Assembly (NCBI RefSeq): GCF_900162725.1
Contig: NZ_LT799418.1
Span: 1,392,627 to 1,456,626 of the forward strand
Length of the DNA stretch: 64,000 nucleotides
Direction of reading: 5' to 3'
Source of the DNA: Parabacteroides sp. Marseille-P3160
GTDB lineage: Bacteria > Bacteroidota > Bacteroidia > Bacteroidales > Tannerellaceae
Shown piece after piece: positions 16,844 through 25,353 of the stretch (its first letter is position 1; each line of letters starts with the position of its first letter). Under the pieces are notes generated by a model that did no database searches, was not told where the DNA came from, and saw only the letters and a list, made by a program, of their open reading frames with translations. Position numbers and translations under genes: made by a program.

Positions 16844-19630
16844 ATGAAAATAAAATATCTTTTATGGATCGGCTTTCTCTTTAATACAACGCTTTATGCA
16901 CAGGAGAAAGTGCTGGAATCTCCTTATTATGTATTTCCCCGTACAGAGGAACAGCATATCGATCTTTCCCCGGGTTGGCTTTTGAGCGCAAAAGACAAAC
17001 CCGTTGCCGATTTAAATGAATTGAATGAAAACAACTGGTTTACGGTTGCTTATCCCACTTCCGTACAAATGGCACATTTTAAAGCCGGCAAGCTGGGTGA
17101 TCCTTATAAACACCTGAATGCAAAGGAACATGAAAAACTGGAACAAAAAGTCTGGTATTATAAAAAGGAATTTAGTTTACCTGATGAAGCCAAAGGGAAA
17201 AATATTCTGTTGAATTTTGACGGGATCGATTATTTTGCCAAAATATGGTTAAATGGGAAGCTCTTAGGCACGCATCAGGGTATATTCGGTGGCCCGGTCA
17301 TCGAAATTAGCAAGGAAGCTTCCTTTGGGGGAAATAATGAATTGATAGTCGAGGTAATTTCCGCCAACTATAATAACCCGAATCATGATAGCCGGAAGCC
17401 GGGAAAAATTGTAAAAGGTTGGTTTCTTACGGGTGGAAGCGCTATGGAACCTTATTTCAATTTAGGCATGTGGCGGAATATTCGTATCGAAATAGTGCCT
17501 CATTATCATCTGGAACGGCCTTTCCTTTTTACTAAGCAATTAAAAGATAATCAGGCGGATATAGGCTTTAGCGTAGAACTCTTTTCCGGGACGAATTCAA
17601 AAGACTATATTTTGCATCCCGATGGAAACCGGCAGTTAGTGGATTACAGTAATCCCAAAACAGCGCCGCTGAATAGGCCTGTAAAGGAGAAACTTAAAGT
17701 CGTTCTGGAGTTAATCGACAAAGGCCGGGCCGCTTATACTCGGGAGTTCACTCCTTATGTCATTGAAGGACGTTGCTGGTTGGAAGAAGCTTTTACCCTG
17801 GATCATCCCAAGTTGTGGAACCCGAACGGTATCGGCTCCCCCGATTATTATAAGGCAAGGGTTACCTTATATGTAGACGGAGGGAAAGCCGATTGTATCG
17901 AGTTTGATTTTGGCATTCGCAAGATAGAGCAAGTCCGGAGCGCCGGCATTCGAACCAACGACCGTTGGCAGGACTGGCAGTTTGTCGTGAACGGACAAAA
18001 GATCTTTGTCAAAGGAATCAATTGGATGCCGGTAGACGCCTTATATGACCTGACTGCGGATAAATACGACTGGGCGATCCGGATGGCAAAAGAAGCCGGC
18101 ATACAAATGTTCCGGATCTGGGGAAGCGGCCTGTTGGAAAGCAAGGAGTTTTACGATGCCTGTAATAAATACGGGATCATGGTCTGGCAGGACTTTTGCA
18201 TAGCTAATTTCGACACGCCCGAATGGCCTCAGGATGTTTGGGAAGCACAGGTTTGCCAGAATATTTTCCGCTTGAGAAACGAACCTTCTTTGGCGGTCTG
18301 GTGCGGCGGCAATGAGTTTAACCCCTATTCGACGGGTAATGCGGCTTCCATCGGCATCCTGGAAAGGAACTTAGCGATATTCGATCCTACAAGGCCGTTC
18401 TTGAGAACTTCTCCGGATGCCGGGTCGATGCATTTGTATCCGGACTTTGATCCGTCCTGGTATAAAACGTTTGATTTGGTTCCCTATGTAGCGGAGACGG
18501 GAATCCATAGCATTACGGATGCGAGAAATATCCGGGAGGTCGTGACTGATTCGGAGCTGAATAATCTAAGCGGCATGTATGATAAGGAATTCGCCGCTTC
18601 CCATCCGGAATTCGTGGAACATTTTGCCGAATATAATCCCGCCCGTGTTCCCCGGATGTTAAGCCGCGCTTCCCATATCGACGATATGTCCAAGCCGGAT
18701 ATAGAGAAAATTGCCGAGGCGACCCAAGTCGGGGCAGGAGAGTTTTACCAGGTGATGTCGGAAAGCTTCCAAGGTAATTATCCGATTACGACCGGACTGA
18801 TGCCCTGGGTATATAAACGTCCCTGGCCGGTAGTGGCGGCCATCCATCTGGTGGATGGTTACGGACAACCGTCGGCAACTTATTACTTTTTGAAAAGGAC
18901 GTATGAACCGACTCGCATATCTTTTGCTATAGAGCGTCTTCTATGGGCTCCGGGGGAGGAATTCCCCGTGAAAATAAAGGTGCTGAACGAAGTGAATCAG
19001 CCTTCCGTCAGTGGAAAGGTAGAAGTGCGGATATTGGATTATCGGTTCAATGAGATTTGGAAGGAACGGAAACCGCTACAAGTTTTACAGGGAACGTCTG
19101 TGACTTCTCTTGACTTAGGTAGTTTCTCTATTCCTGATTCGTATAAAGAAAAATATTTCTTTGCAGTGGCGTCTTTATATAATGATAAAGACCAACTGGT
19201 TTCACAAGCTGAATATTGGCCGAGGACCATTCGATTGATGGAAGATCCGGCATTTTATCATCAATATAGTACGGAACCGGTTGCATGGCCTGCTTTGGAC
19301 AAAGGCCCATGGCTAAAACCTACAGTCGCTAAGACTAAAACATCGTTGGTACTTTCGAGTGTGAAAAAAGAGTCATTTATGAACGACAGAGGGACGATTT
19401 CTTTTACCGTCAAAAATACGGGGAAGAATCCTTCTTTCATGACAACGATGGATATAGAAGGATGTAGCCGGTCGTTTTATGCAAATGATAATTTCTTTTG
19501 GCTGGCCCCCGGAGAGTCGAAGCAGATTGATATGGAAATTCTTTTGCGGGAGAAGCAGCCTGTGAAACAGGTAAAGCTTGTTGTTAAATCATGGAATGCA
19601 AAGGCTCAGGAACAAACGATTGACTATTAA
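16844..19630 (+). CDS. GH2 family glycosidase, beta-mannosidase/exo-glucosaminidase type
   Basis: This 928-residue protein has a signal peptide ending near LYAQ. An N-terminal sugar-binding jelly roll (about 35-230: VWYYKKEFSL, NFDGIDYFAKIWLNGKLLGTH) is followed by an immunoglobulin-like domain, the GH2 TIM barrel (about 380-700) and C-terminal sandwich domains. WCGGNE gives the acid/base E491, and VAETGIHSI gives the probable nucleophile E551. The GGNE pattern and long multi-domain build resemble beta-mannosidases and exo-beta-glucosaminidases rather than LacZ or glucuronidases. It probably trims oligosaccharides in the periplasm. Confidence 0.87.
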   Translation: MKIKYLLWIGFLFNTTLYAQEKVLESPYYVFPRTEEQHIDLSPGWLLSAKDKPVADLNELNENNWFTVAYPTSVQMAHFKAGKLGDPYKHLNAKEHEKLEQKVWYYKKEFSLPDEAKGKNILLNFDGIDYFAKIWLNGKLLGTHQGIFGGPVIEISKEASFGGNNELIVEVISANYNNPNHDSRKPGKIVKGWFLTGGSAMEPYFNLGMWRNIRIEIVPHYHLERPFLFTKQLKDNQADIGFSVELFSGTNSKDYILHPDGNRQLVDYSNPKTAPLNRPVKEKLKVVLELIDKGRAAYTREFTPYVIEGRCWLEEAFTLDHPKLWNPNGIGSPDYYKARVTLYVDGGKADCIEFDFGIRKIEQVRSAGIRTNDRWQDWQFVVNGQKIFVKGINWMPVDALYDLTADKYDWAIRMAKEAGIQMFRIWGSGLLESKEFYDACNKYGIMVWQDFCIANFDTPEWPQDVWEAQVCQNIFRLRNEPSLAVWCGGNEFNPYSTGNAASIGILERNLAIFDPTRPFLRTSPDAGSMHLYPDFDPSWYKTFDLVPYVAETGIHSITDARNIREVVTDSELNNLSGMYDKEFAASHPEFVEHFAEYNPARVPRMLSRASHIDDMSKPDIEKIAEATQVGAGEFYQVMSESFQGNYPITTGLMPWVYKRPWPVVAAIHLVDGYGQPSATYYFLKRTYEPTRISFAIERLLWAPGEEFPVKIKVLNEVNQPSVSGKVEVRILDYRFNEIWKERKPLQVLQGTSVTSLDLGSFSIPDSYKEKYFFAVASLYNDKDQLVSQAEYWPRTIRLMEDPAFYHQYSTEPVAWPALDKGPWLKPTVAKTKTSLVLSSVKKESFMNDRGTISFTVKNTGKNPSFMTTMDIEGCSRSFYANDNFFWLAPGESKQIDMEILLREKQPVKQVKLVVKSWNAKAQEQTIDY

Positions 19631-19641
19631 GGTAAAGAGTT

Positions 19642-20445
19642 ATGAGTAAGGTATTATTAAACGGACTGGATTTTCCCGAAGGGCCGGCTATCGATTCCCA
19701 GGGAACTATTTGGTTGGTCGAATTGAAAGGAGGTAATCTGCTATGTTTTACCTCGGAACAAGAGATAAAGCGATATCCGGTCAATGGCGGGCCGAATGGA
19801 ATTGCGATTGACCGGATGGATAATATCTGGTTCTGCGATTCAAAGAATAATTGCATTTCCCGCTTTGACCAACAAACGAAGAACATCGAAGTGGTTTGTT
19901 CGACAGTAGAAGAAGAACCGTTGAACCAACCGAACGATCTGGCTTTTGATCTGTCCGGCAATCTGCTTTTTACCTGCCCGGGTAATTCCAGGCAGGAACC
20001 GACAGGCTATGCCTGCGTTTTATCTAAAGGAATAGTGAGAAAAATCACAGAGCAGAAATTCTTCCCCAATGGTTTGGCGTTTACTCCCGATGGGAAAGAA
20101 TTGGTTGTTGCCGAAACTTATCGTCATAGGATTTGGAAGGGGAAATGGGATGCTGTTTCCTGTAGATGGACAGAAGAGGCTCCTTGGGTGGAAGTCGGAG
20201 GCCCTGTCGGGCCTGACGGGATGGCTTTCGATTCGGATGGCAATTTATATGTAGCCGTATTCGGAAAACAAGCCGTCAAAGTAGTGTCTCCCGAAGGACA
20301 AATCATAGAAGAGATACCTCTGCCGGGCAAGAATCCTACCAACTGTGCATTTCTCCCGACCGGAGGATTGTTGGTTACGGAAACAGAGCGGGGAGAGTTA
20401 GTATGGATAGAGAATGGAGTGAAAGGCTGCCCTTTATTTAAATAG
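19642..20445 (+). CDS. SMP-30/gluconolactonase family sugar lactonase
   Basis: This 267-residue six-bladed beta-propeller protein has metal-ligand motifs of the family: FPEGPAID with the first Glu, GPNGIAIDRMDNIWFCD, QPNDLAFD (Asn), FPNGLAFTPDGKEL (Asn) and GPDGMAFDSDGNLYVA (Asp). These enzymes hydrolyse aldono- or aldaro-lactones. No signal peptide is seen, so it is cytosolic. It begins 11 bp after the GH2 gene and ends 7 bp before the SDR gene. It would open the lactone made by the SDR dehydrogenase and supply the acid to the dehydratase. Confidence 0.9.
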   Translation: MSKVLLNGLDFPEGPAIDSQGTIWLVELKGGNLLCFTSEQEIKRYPVNGGPNGIAIDRMDNIWFCDSKNNCISRFDQQTKNIEVVCSTVEEEPLNQPNDLAFDLSGNLLFTCPGNSRQEPTGYACVLSKGIVRKITEQKFFPNGLAFTPDGKELVVAETYRHRIWKGKWDAVSCRWTEEAPWVEVGGPVGPDGMAFDSDGNLYVAVFGKQAVKVVSPEGQIIEEIPLPGKNPTNCAFLPTGGLLVTETERGELVWIENGVKGCPLFK

Positions 20446-20452
20446 AAAGAAA

Positions 20453-21220
20453 ATGGGAAATAAGTATGATTTGACAGGAAAAACGGCACTGGTAACGGGA
20501 GGCGGGCAAGGCATCGGAAGATCGATCGTGCTTGCGTTGGCTGAAGCCGGAGCTAATGTGATTATTAATTACCGGAGTAATACTCCGTTAGCCGAAGAGA
20601 CGGCGGAATGGGCGGAAAAGTATGGTAACAAGGTTTGGTTATGGCCCTATGATTTGGCACGGGAGGAGGTGCGTGAAAATTACCTGGCTTTTGTAGCCGA
20701 ACATCAATGTCCGGCCGATATCCTGGTGGCGAATGCCTCTTACCAGATACGGAAGTTCTGGGATGAAGTGACGAAAGAGGATTTTGCGCAGCAAATGAAT
20801 GTGAATGTACGCGCTACATTGTTTCTTATACAGGGGGCGGTACCTTATATGAAAGAGAAAGGATGGGGGAGAATTCTGAACATTGGTTCCGTACAGCAAA
20901 AAAGGCCCCATCCCGAAATGTGTGTGTATGCCGCTTCGAAGATGGCTTTAACCAACTTAGTCTCAAACCTGGCTCCCCAGTTGGCTCCCTGGGGCATTAC
21001 GGTAAATACGCTGGCCCCCGGCGCTATTGGCACGGGACGTAATGAAGCGGTCCTGGCTAATCCGGAATATCGGAAAGCAACCGAAAAAAAGATTCCGCTG
21101 GGTTATGTAGGCAACCCGGACGACTGCGCCCAGTTAGCCTTGCTCTTATGCTCGGAAGCCGGGCGTTATATAACGGGGGCGGACTATTACGTGGACGGTG
21201 GAATGAGCCTTTTGTTTTAA
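20453..21220 (+). CDS. Classical SDR oxidoreductase, probable sugar dehydrogenase
   Basis: This 255-residue short-chain dehydrogenase/reductase has TGGGQGIG as nucleotide-binding motif (about residues 14-21), a VANAS motif, a catalytic Ser in NIGSVQQ, YAASK as the Tyr-x-x-x-Lys pair, and an ADYYVDGG C-terminus. It is packed between the SMP-30 lactonase and RraA genes. In this context it most likely oxidises the C1 of a sugar or uronic acid to a lactone, although reduction of a keto-sugar intermediate is also possible. The substrate cannot be assigned. Confidence 0.88.
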   Translation: MGNKYDLTGKTALVTGGGQGIGRSIVLALAEAGANVIINYRSNTPLAEETAEWAEKYGNKVWLWPYDLAREEVRENYLAFVAEHQCPADILVANASYQIRKFWDEVTKEDFAQQMNVNVRATLFLIQGAVPYMKEKGWGRILNIGSVQQKRPHPEMCVYAASKMALTNLVSNLAPQLAPWGITVNTLAPGAIGTGRNEAVLANPEYRKATEKKIPLGYVGNPDDCAQLALLLCSEAGRYITGADYYVDGGMSLLF

Positions 21221-21259
21221 TAGGGAAAAGAATAATAGAATAGGATAATAAATATAGTT

Positions 21260-22003
21260 ATGAGTGTAGATCAATACAAAAAAGAGGTGGGTATGATGAA
21301 TCTGGAACAACTGATAGAGTCCAGGGAATATATACCCGAAACGAAATTTCCCATTGCCGGAAAAGAATTATTGCAACGTTTCGAACAGCTTTATACCGGC
21401 GCGGTCAATGATGTCTTGCGCGAGTTTTGTTGCTTGAACCAGGCTTTGCCCGGATATATCCTGCCTTTGCGCGAGTATGACACTATTGCCGGTTTTGCTT
21501 TTACGGTGAAAAGCTCGCCGAATGTAATAATCCAAGGCGAGATGGAATTCCGTACCCAGATGCTGGACGAGATGGGAGAGGATGCCTTTGTATTATGGGA
21601 TACCAGCCATGACGATAAAGCGACCTTATGGGGAGGAGTCATGTCTGCAACAGCAAAAGGGAAAAAGGTAAAGGCTGCTTGTATTGATGGGGGCATTCGG
21701 GATACACGACAGATTTTGGCTGCAGATTTTCCGGTCTTTTATAAATACCGGATTTCAAACGGAAGTTTGGGACGTTGTCAGATTACACATTACCAAATAC
21801 CTATTCTTGTCGGTGACGTTCTGATTCGTCCGGGAGATGTGGTCTTGGGTGATATGGACGGCGTATTGGTGGTTCCCCGCGATATGGCCTATAAAGTATT
21901 GCTCCGGGCGGAGGAGATAAAAGAAAACGAGAAAACGATCTTCGGCTGGGTGAAAGAAGGACAAACAATTCAACAGATAAAAGAAAAAGGAGGATATTTT
22001 TAA
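21260..22003 (+). CDS. RraA-like family protein, probable 2-keto-acid aldolase
   Basis: This 247-residue protein of the RraA/HMG aldolase fold carries VKAACIDGGIRDTR and GDVVLGDMDGVLVVP, which contain the residues for a divalent metal and substrate carboxylate. Family members include 4-hydroxy-4-methyl-2-oxoglutarate aldolase and aldolases that split 2-keto-3-deoxy sugar acids into pyruvate plus an aldehyde; RraA itself inhibits RNase E. The operon context favours the aldolase role, as the last step after lactonase and dehydratase. A start at the internal Met 12 is also possible. Confidence 0.82.
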   Translation: MSVDQYKKEVGMMNLEQLIESREYIPETKFPIAGKELLQRFEQLYTGAVNDVLREFCCLNQALPGYILPLREYDTIAGFAFTVKSSPNVIIQGEMEFRTQMLDEMGEDAFVLWDTSHDDKATLWGGVMSATAKGKKVKAACIDGGIRDTRQILAADFPVFYKYRISNGSLGRCQITHYQIPILVGDVLIRPGDVVLGDMDGVLVVPRDMAYKVLLRAEEIKENEKTIFGWVKEGQTIQQIKEKGGYF

Positions 22004-22036
22004 TCTTTAAAATCAATTATTTTTATCAATAAATAG

Positions 22037-22066
22037 TTTGCATTTCAAAAAAAAATAATACTTTTA
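22037..22066 (+). promoter_or_regulatory. Promoter for the Phe/Tyr operon leader
   Basis: TTTG (22037-22040) and TACTTTTA (22059-22066) are 18 bp apart, near the -33/-7 consensus with one mismatch in the final base. This places transcription start at about 22070, upstream of the leader ORF at 22095. Confidence 0.5.
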
Positions 22067-22094
22067 CGCCGAATTTGAAATGAGAGAGAAGTAA

Positions 22095-22169
22095 ATGACA
22101 CGATTTAGCTTTACATATTCTTATTTTTACTTTTACTTTAGCAGAGTGAAGGCAGGAATTTGTTTGTAA
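22095..22169 (+). CDS. Phe/Tyr-rich leader peptide of the aromatic operon
   Basis: This 24-codon ORF, ATG to TAA, lies between the likely promoter and pheA. Residues 4-15 read FSFTYSYFYFYF, giving five Phe and four Tyr in twelve codons. That composition matches the products of the downstream operon, which makes both phenylalanine and tyrosine. It acts by being translated: a ribosome short of Phe- or Tyr-tRNA would stall within 22104-22139. It has the logic of enteric pheL. No strong Shine-Dalgarno is present apart from GAGAGAAG just upstream. Confidence 0.88.
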   Translation: MTRFSFTYSYFYFYFSRVKAGICL

Positions 22170-22243
22170 AGCGTTGATCAATGATAAAAAAGAAATCAAT
22201 ATAGAAACAGAGAGTCCTGCCGATAACGGTGGGACTTTTTTTT
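22151..22243 (+). promoter_or_regulatory. Transcription attenuator (antiterminator/terminator) before pheA
   Basis: The terminator is a 9-bp stem with two wobble pairs, AGTCCTGCC (22213-22221) with GGTGGGACT (22228-22236), a 6-nt loop and eight Ts. The competing stem is GGCAGGA (22151-22157), inside the end of the leader ORF, which pairs perfectly with TCCTGCC (22215-22221) in the terminator's 5' arm. A ribosome that finishes the leader covers 22151-22157 and allows termination. A ribosome stalled at Phe/Tyr codons leaves it free and transcription continues into pheA. Confidence 0.85.
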
Positions 22244-22263
22244 ATGATAATAAAAGAAGCCAG

Positions 22264-23109
22264 ATGAAAAGAAAAGTAGCTATTCAAGGTATTGCCGGTT
22301 CCTATCACGACATCGCCGCCCGTCATTATTATGGGCAGGATGAGGTAGAGCTTATTCCCTGCCATACCTTTCGGGAAGTCATTGCATCGATTGAAAAAGA
22401 TCCTTCGGTTGTCGGATTAATGGCCATTGAGAATACGATTGCCGGTAGCTTGCTGCAAAATCACGAGTTGATTTACCGGAGCAAATGCTATGTCGTCGGG
22501 GAATACAAACAACGTATTTCACACTCTTTCGCCGTCCTTCCCGGTACGTCGATGGAGGAGATCGAAGAAGTTAATTCGCATCCGATCGCATTGATGCAAT
22601 GTTCGGACTTCCTGGATACGCTGCCCAGTGTAAAAATAGTGGAGATGGACGACACCGCCTTAAGCGCCAAAATTATATCGGAGAAGAAACTGAAAGGGCA
22701 CGCGGCGATTTGCAGTAGAGAGGCGGCAGAGTGTTACGGGTTGAAGGTATTAGCTGAGGGAATAGAAACCAATAAGCGAAACTTCACCCGTTTTTTGGTT
22801 CTTGCCGACCGTTGGAGGGCGGAAGAATTGCTGGACGGGGTTCGGAAAAATAAAGCCTCCCTCGTTTTCGCTCTTCCCCATACCGCCGGAAGCCTTTCCA
22901 AAACCCTTTCCATCCTTTCTTTTTATGACATGAATCTTACTAAAATACAATCCTTGCCTATTATCGGGCGGGAATGGGAATATCAGTTTTACATCAATCT
23001 GACTTTTTCCGATTACACCCGCTACAAACAGGCGTTGGATGCGATTATCCCTTTGACGAAAGACTTTAAAATATTAGGAGAATATGCAGAAGGTGAGCAA
23101 AGTATCTGA
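22264..23109 (+). CDS. pheA: Prephenate dehydratase
   Basis: This is 281 residues from the ATG at 22264 (MKRKVAIQGIAGSYHD); the frame extends upstream into the attenuator, so the longer start is rejected. It decarboxylates and dehydrates prephenate to phenylpyruvate. The catalytic domain spans about 1-185 (GIAGSYHDIAARHYYG, MAIENTIAGSL, ISHSFAVLPGT) and a C-terminal ACT-like regulatory domain about 200-280 (SLVFALPHTAGSLSKTLSIL), which suggests feedback by phenylalanine. First gene of the aromatic operon; its end overlaps the aminotransferase by 26 nt. Confidence 0.95.
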   Translation: MKRKVAIQGIAGSYHDIAARHYYGQDEVELIPCHTFREVIASIEKDPSVVGLMAIENTIAGSLLQNHELIYRSKCYVVGEYKQRISHSFAVLPGTSMEEIEEVNSHPIALMQCSDFLDTLPSVKIVEMDDTALSAKIISEKKLKGHAAICSREAAECYGLKVLAEGIETNKRNFTRFLVLADRWRAEELLDGVRKNKASLVFALPHTAGSLSKTLSILSFYDMNLTKIQSLPIIGREWEYQFYINLTFSDYTRYKQALDAIIPLTKDFKILGEYAEGEQSI

Positions 23110-24268
23110 GGTTAAGCCTGCCGATCGCCTGGCCGGGGTTTCAGAGTACTATTTTTCAAGGAAACTCAAGGAGGTGGCTGAAATGAATGCCGCCGGTAAG
23201 AAGGTCATCAACCTGGGAGTCGGAAGCCCTGATTTACCCCCGTCGATGGCTGCGGTAGATGCGCTCTGTGAGGATGCGCACCGGTCGGATGCCCATGGTT
23301 ACCAGCCTTATATCGGCATTCCCGAACTTCGCCAGGGCTTTGCCGACTGGTATAAGGAGTGGTTCCACGTATCGTTGGATCCGAAAACGGAAATCCAACC
23401 TCTGATCGGCTCTAAAGAGGGAATACTCCATATCTCGATGGCCTTTCTGAATCCGGGGGACGGCGTGCTGGTTCCCAATCCGGGATATCCGACTTACAGT
23501 TCCGTCAGCCGTCTGGTCGGCGCCAACCTGATTCCTTATGACTTGAAGGAGGAGAATGGGTGGATGCCCGATTTCGAGGCCTTGGAACGGATGGATTTGT
23601 CCGGGGTCAAATTGATGTGGACCAACTACCCGAATATGCCGACCGGTGCCAATGCTACGATCGAGGTGTACGAGAAACTGGTGGCTTTCGGCCGGGAACA
23701 GGGCATTGTGATCTGTAATGACAATCCGTATAGCTTTATCCTGAATGATTCTCCGATCAGTATGTTAAGCATACCCGGCGCCAAAGAGATCGGTGTCGAG
23801 CTGAATTCGATGAGTAAAGCGCATAATATGCCGGGATGGCGTATGGCGATGGTGGCTTCCAACCCACGGTTTATCCAATGGATACTGAAAGTGAAGAGCA
23901 ACGTCGATTCCGGGCAGTTCCGTCCGATGCAGAAGGCGGCGGTGGAAGCCCTCAAGGCGACAAAAGAATGGTATGACGGAATCAACCGGACGTATCGCAG
24001 CCGCCGGGACTTGGCCGGCCGGATTATGCAGGCGTTGGGATGTACGTTCGATCAGGATCAGGTCGGAATGTTTCTCTGGGGAAAGATACCGGAGGATATT
24101 GTTAGCGGGGAAGACCTGGCGAACCGGGTATTATACGAGGCGAATGTGTTTATCACTCCCGGATTTATCTTCGGCAGTAACGGCGACCGTTATGTCCGTA
24201 TTTCACTTTGCTGCAAAAATGAACAATTGGAAGAGGCTTTGAACAGAATAAAAACAGTAATCAAATAA
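23084..24268 (+). CDS. Class I/II aminotransferase, probable aromatic aminotransferase
   Basis: This 394-residue PLP-dependent fold type I enzyme has the Schiff-base lysine at K245 (NSMSKAHNMPGWR), NYPNMPTGA as the substrate carboxylate region and a C-terminal arginine in RYVRISLC. Its location between prephenate dehydratase and DAHP synthase indicates it transaminates phenylpyruvate and 4-hydroxyphenylpyruvate to Phe and Tyr, although LL-diaminopimelate or aspartate aminotransferase activity is hard to exclude from sequence. The first 26 nt overlap pheA, implying translational coupling. Confidence 0.9.
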   Translation: MQKVSKVSEVKPADRLAGVSEYYFSRKLKEVAEMNAAGKKVINLGVGSPDLPPSMAAVDALCEDAHRSDAHGYQPYIGIPELRQGFADWYKEWFHVSLDPKTEIQPLIGSKEGILHISMAFLNPGDGVLVPNPGYPTYSSVSRLVGANLIPYDLKEENGWMPDFEALERMDLSGVKLMWTNYPNMPTGANATIEVYEKLVAFGREQGIVICNDNPYSFILNDSPISMLSIPGAKEIGVELNSMSKAHNMPGWRMAMVASNPRFIQWILKVKSNVDSGQFRPMQKAAVEALKATKEWYDGINRTYRSRRDLAGRIMQALGCTFDQDQVGMFLWGKIPEDIVSGEDLANRVLYEANVFITPGFIFGSNGDRYVRISLCCKNEQLEEALNRIKTVIK

Positions 24269-24279
24269 AAGAAAATAAG

Positions 24280-25353
24280 ATGGAAATGAATTTCGAATCA
24301 ATTTTGTTGCCCGGAGTAGACGGCAAACGTCCGATTGTGATAGCCGGCCCTTGTAGCGCCGAGTCGGAGGAACAAGTGTTGGACAGCGCCCGCGCCTTGT
24401 CGGGCAAAGGCATAAAGATTTTCCGTGCCGGAATCTGGAAACCGCGTACCAAACCGGGTGGCTTCGAAGGCGTCGGGATGGAAGGTTTAAAATGGATGAA
24501 ACGGGCTAAAGAAGAGACCGGCATGTATATAGCAACCGAAGTGGCGACGAAAGTACATGTGGAGGCGGCGCTTGAAGCCGGTATCGATTATTTCTGGATT
24601 GGCGCACGTACGGCGGTTAACCCTTTTGCCGTCCAAGAGATTGCCGATGCTTTGTCGGGAGTAGATATCCCCGTATTAATAAAGAATCCGGTCAATCCGG
24701 ACCTGGAACTTTGGATCGGAGCCATCGAACGGCTTTATGGCGCCGGCATTCACCGGCTGGCTGCCATCCATCGCGGATTCAGTTCGTATGACAAGAAGAT
24801 CTACCGCAATCTTCCTCTTTGGCATATCCCGATCGAATTACGCCGCCGTCTCCCCAACCTGCCGATCTTCTGCGATCCGAGTCATATCGGCGGAAAACGC
24901 GAATTGATTGCTCCTCTGTGCCAGCAGGCCATGGATCTGAATTTCGACGGACTGATCGTCGAATCCCATTGCAATCCGGACAAAGCCTGGAGCGACGCTT
25001 TCCAGCAAATTACGCCGGATGTGCTGGATTATGTACTGAACTTACTGGTGATCCGTGAGACGAACCAGACAACGGAAAACCTTTCCGAACTTCGCCGGCA
25101 GATCGACAATATAGACGAACAACTATTGGAACTCCTGGCCAAGCGGATGCGCGTTTCCCGCGAAATAGGAATTTATAAGAAAGAGCATAACATGCCCATC
25201 CTGCAGACGCCTCGGTATGGTGAGATCTTGGAGAACCGTTCGCAGATGGGGAGTTCGCTTGATCTGAGCGCCGACTTTGTCAAAGAGATATTGAAGGAGA
25301 TACACGAAGAATCTGTGCGTCAGCAGATGATTATAATGAATGAACTGAAATGA
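24280..25353 (+). CDS. Bifunctional 3-deoxy-7-phosphoheptulonate synthase / chorismate mutase
   Basis: This 357-residue fusion has an N-terminal type I-beta DAHP synthase domain (about 1-265): VIAGPCSAES, IFRAGIWKPRTKPGGFEG, RGFSSYDK, CDPSHIGG and VESHCNPDKAWSDA. A C-terminal AroQ-type chorismate mutase helix bundle (about 268-357) has LRRQIDNIDEQLLELLAKRM and VSREIG. It joins the first step of the shikimate pathway to the branch toward Phe/Tyr, a fusion known in Bacteroidetes and some Bacillus relatives. Its stop overlaps the tyrA start by 4 nt. Confidence 0.95.
   Translation: MEMNFESILLPGVDGKRPIVIAGPCSAESEEQVLDSARALSGKGIKIFRAGIWKPRTKPGGFEGVGMEGLKWMKRAKEETGMYIATEVATKVHVEAALEAGIDYFWIGARTAVNPFAVQEIADALSGVDIPVLIKNPVNPDLELWIGAIERLYGAGIHRLAAIHRGFSSYDKKIYRNLPLWHIPIELRRRLPNLPIFCDPSHIGGKRELIAPLCQQAMDLNFDGLIVESHCNPDKAWSDAFQQITPDVLDYVLNLLVIRETNQTTENLSELRRQIDNIDEQLLELLAKRMRVSREIGIYKKEHNMPILQTPRYGEILENRSQMGSSLDLSADFVKEILKEIHEESVRQQMIIMNELK

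Noticed and set aside
22174-22263. Upstream extension of prephenate dehydratase by 30 codons
   Set aside because: It would translate the attenuator stem; the family N-terminus begins at MKRKVAIQG.
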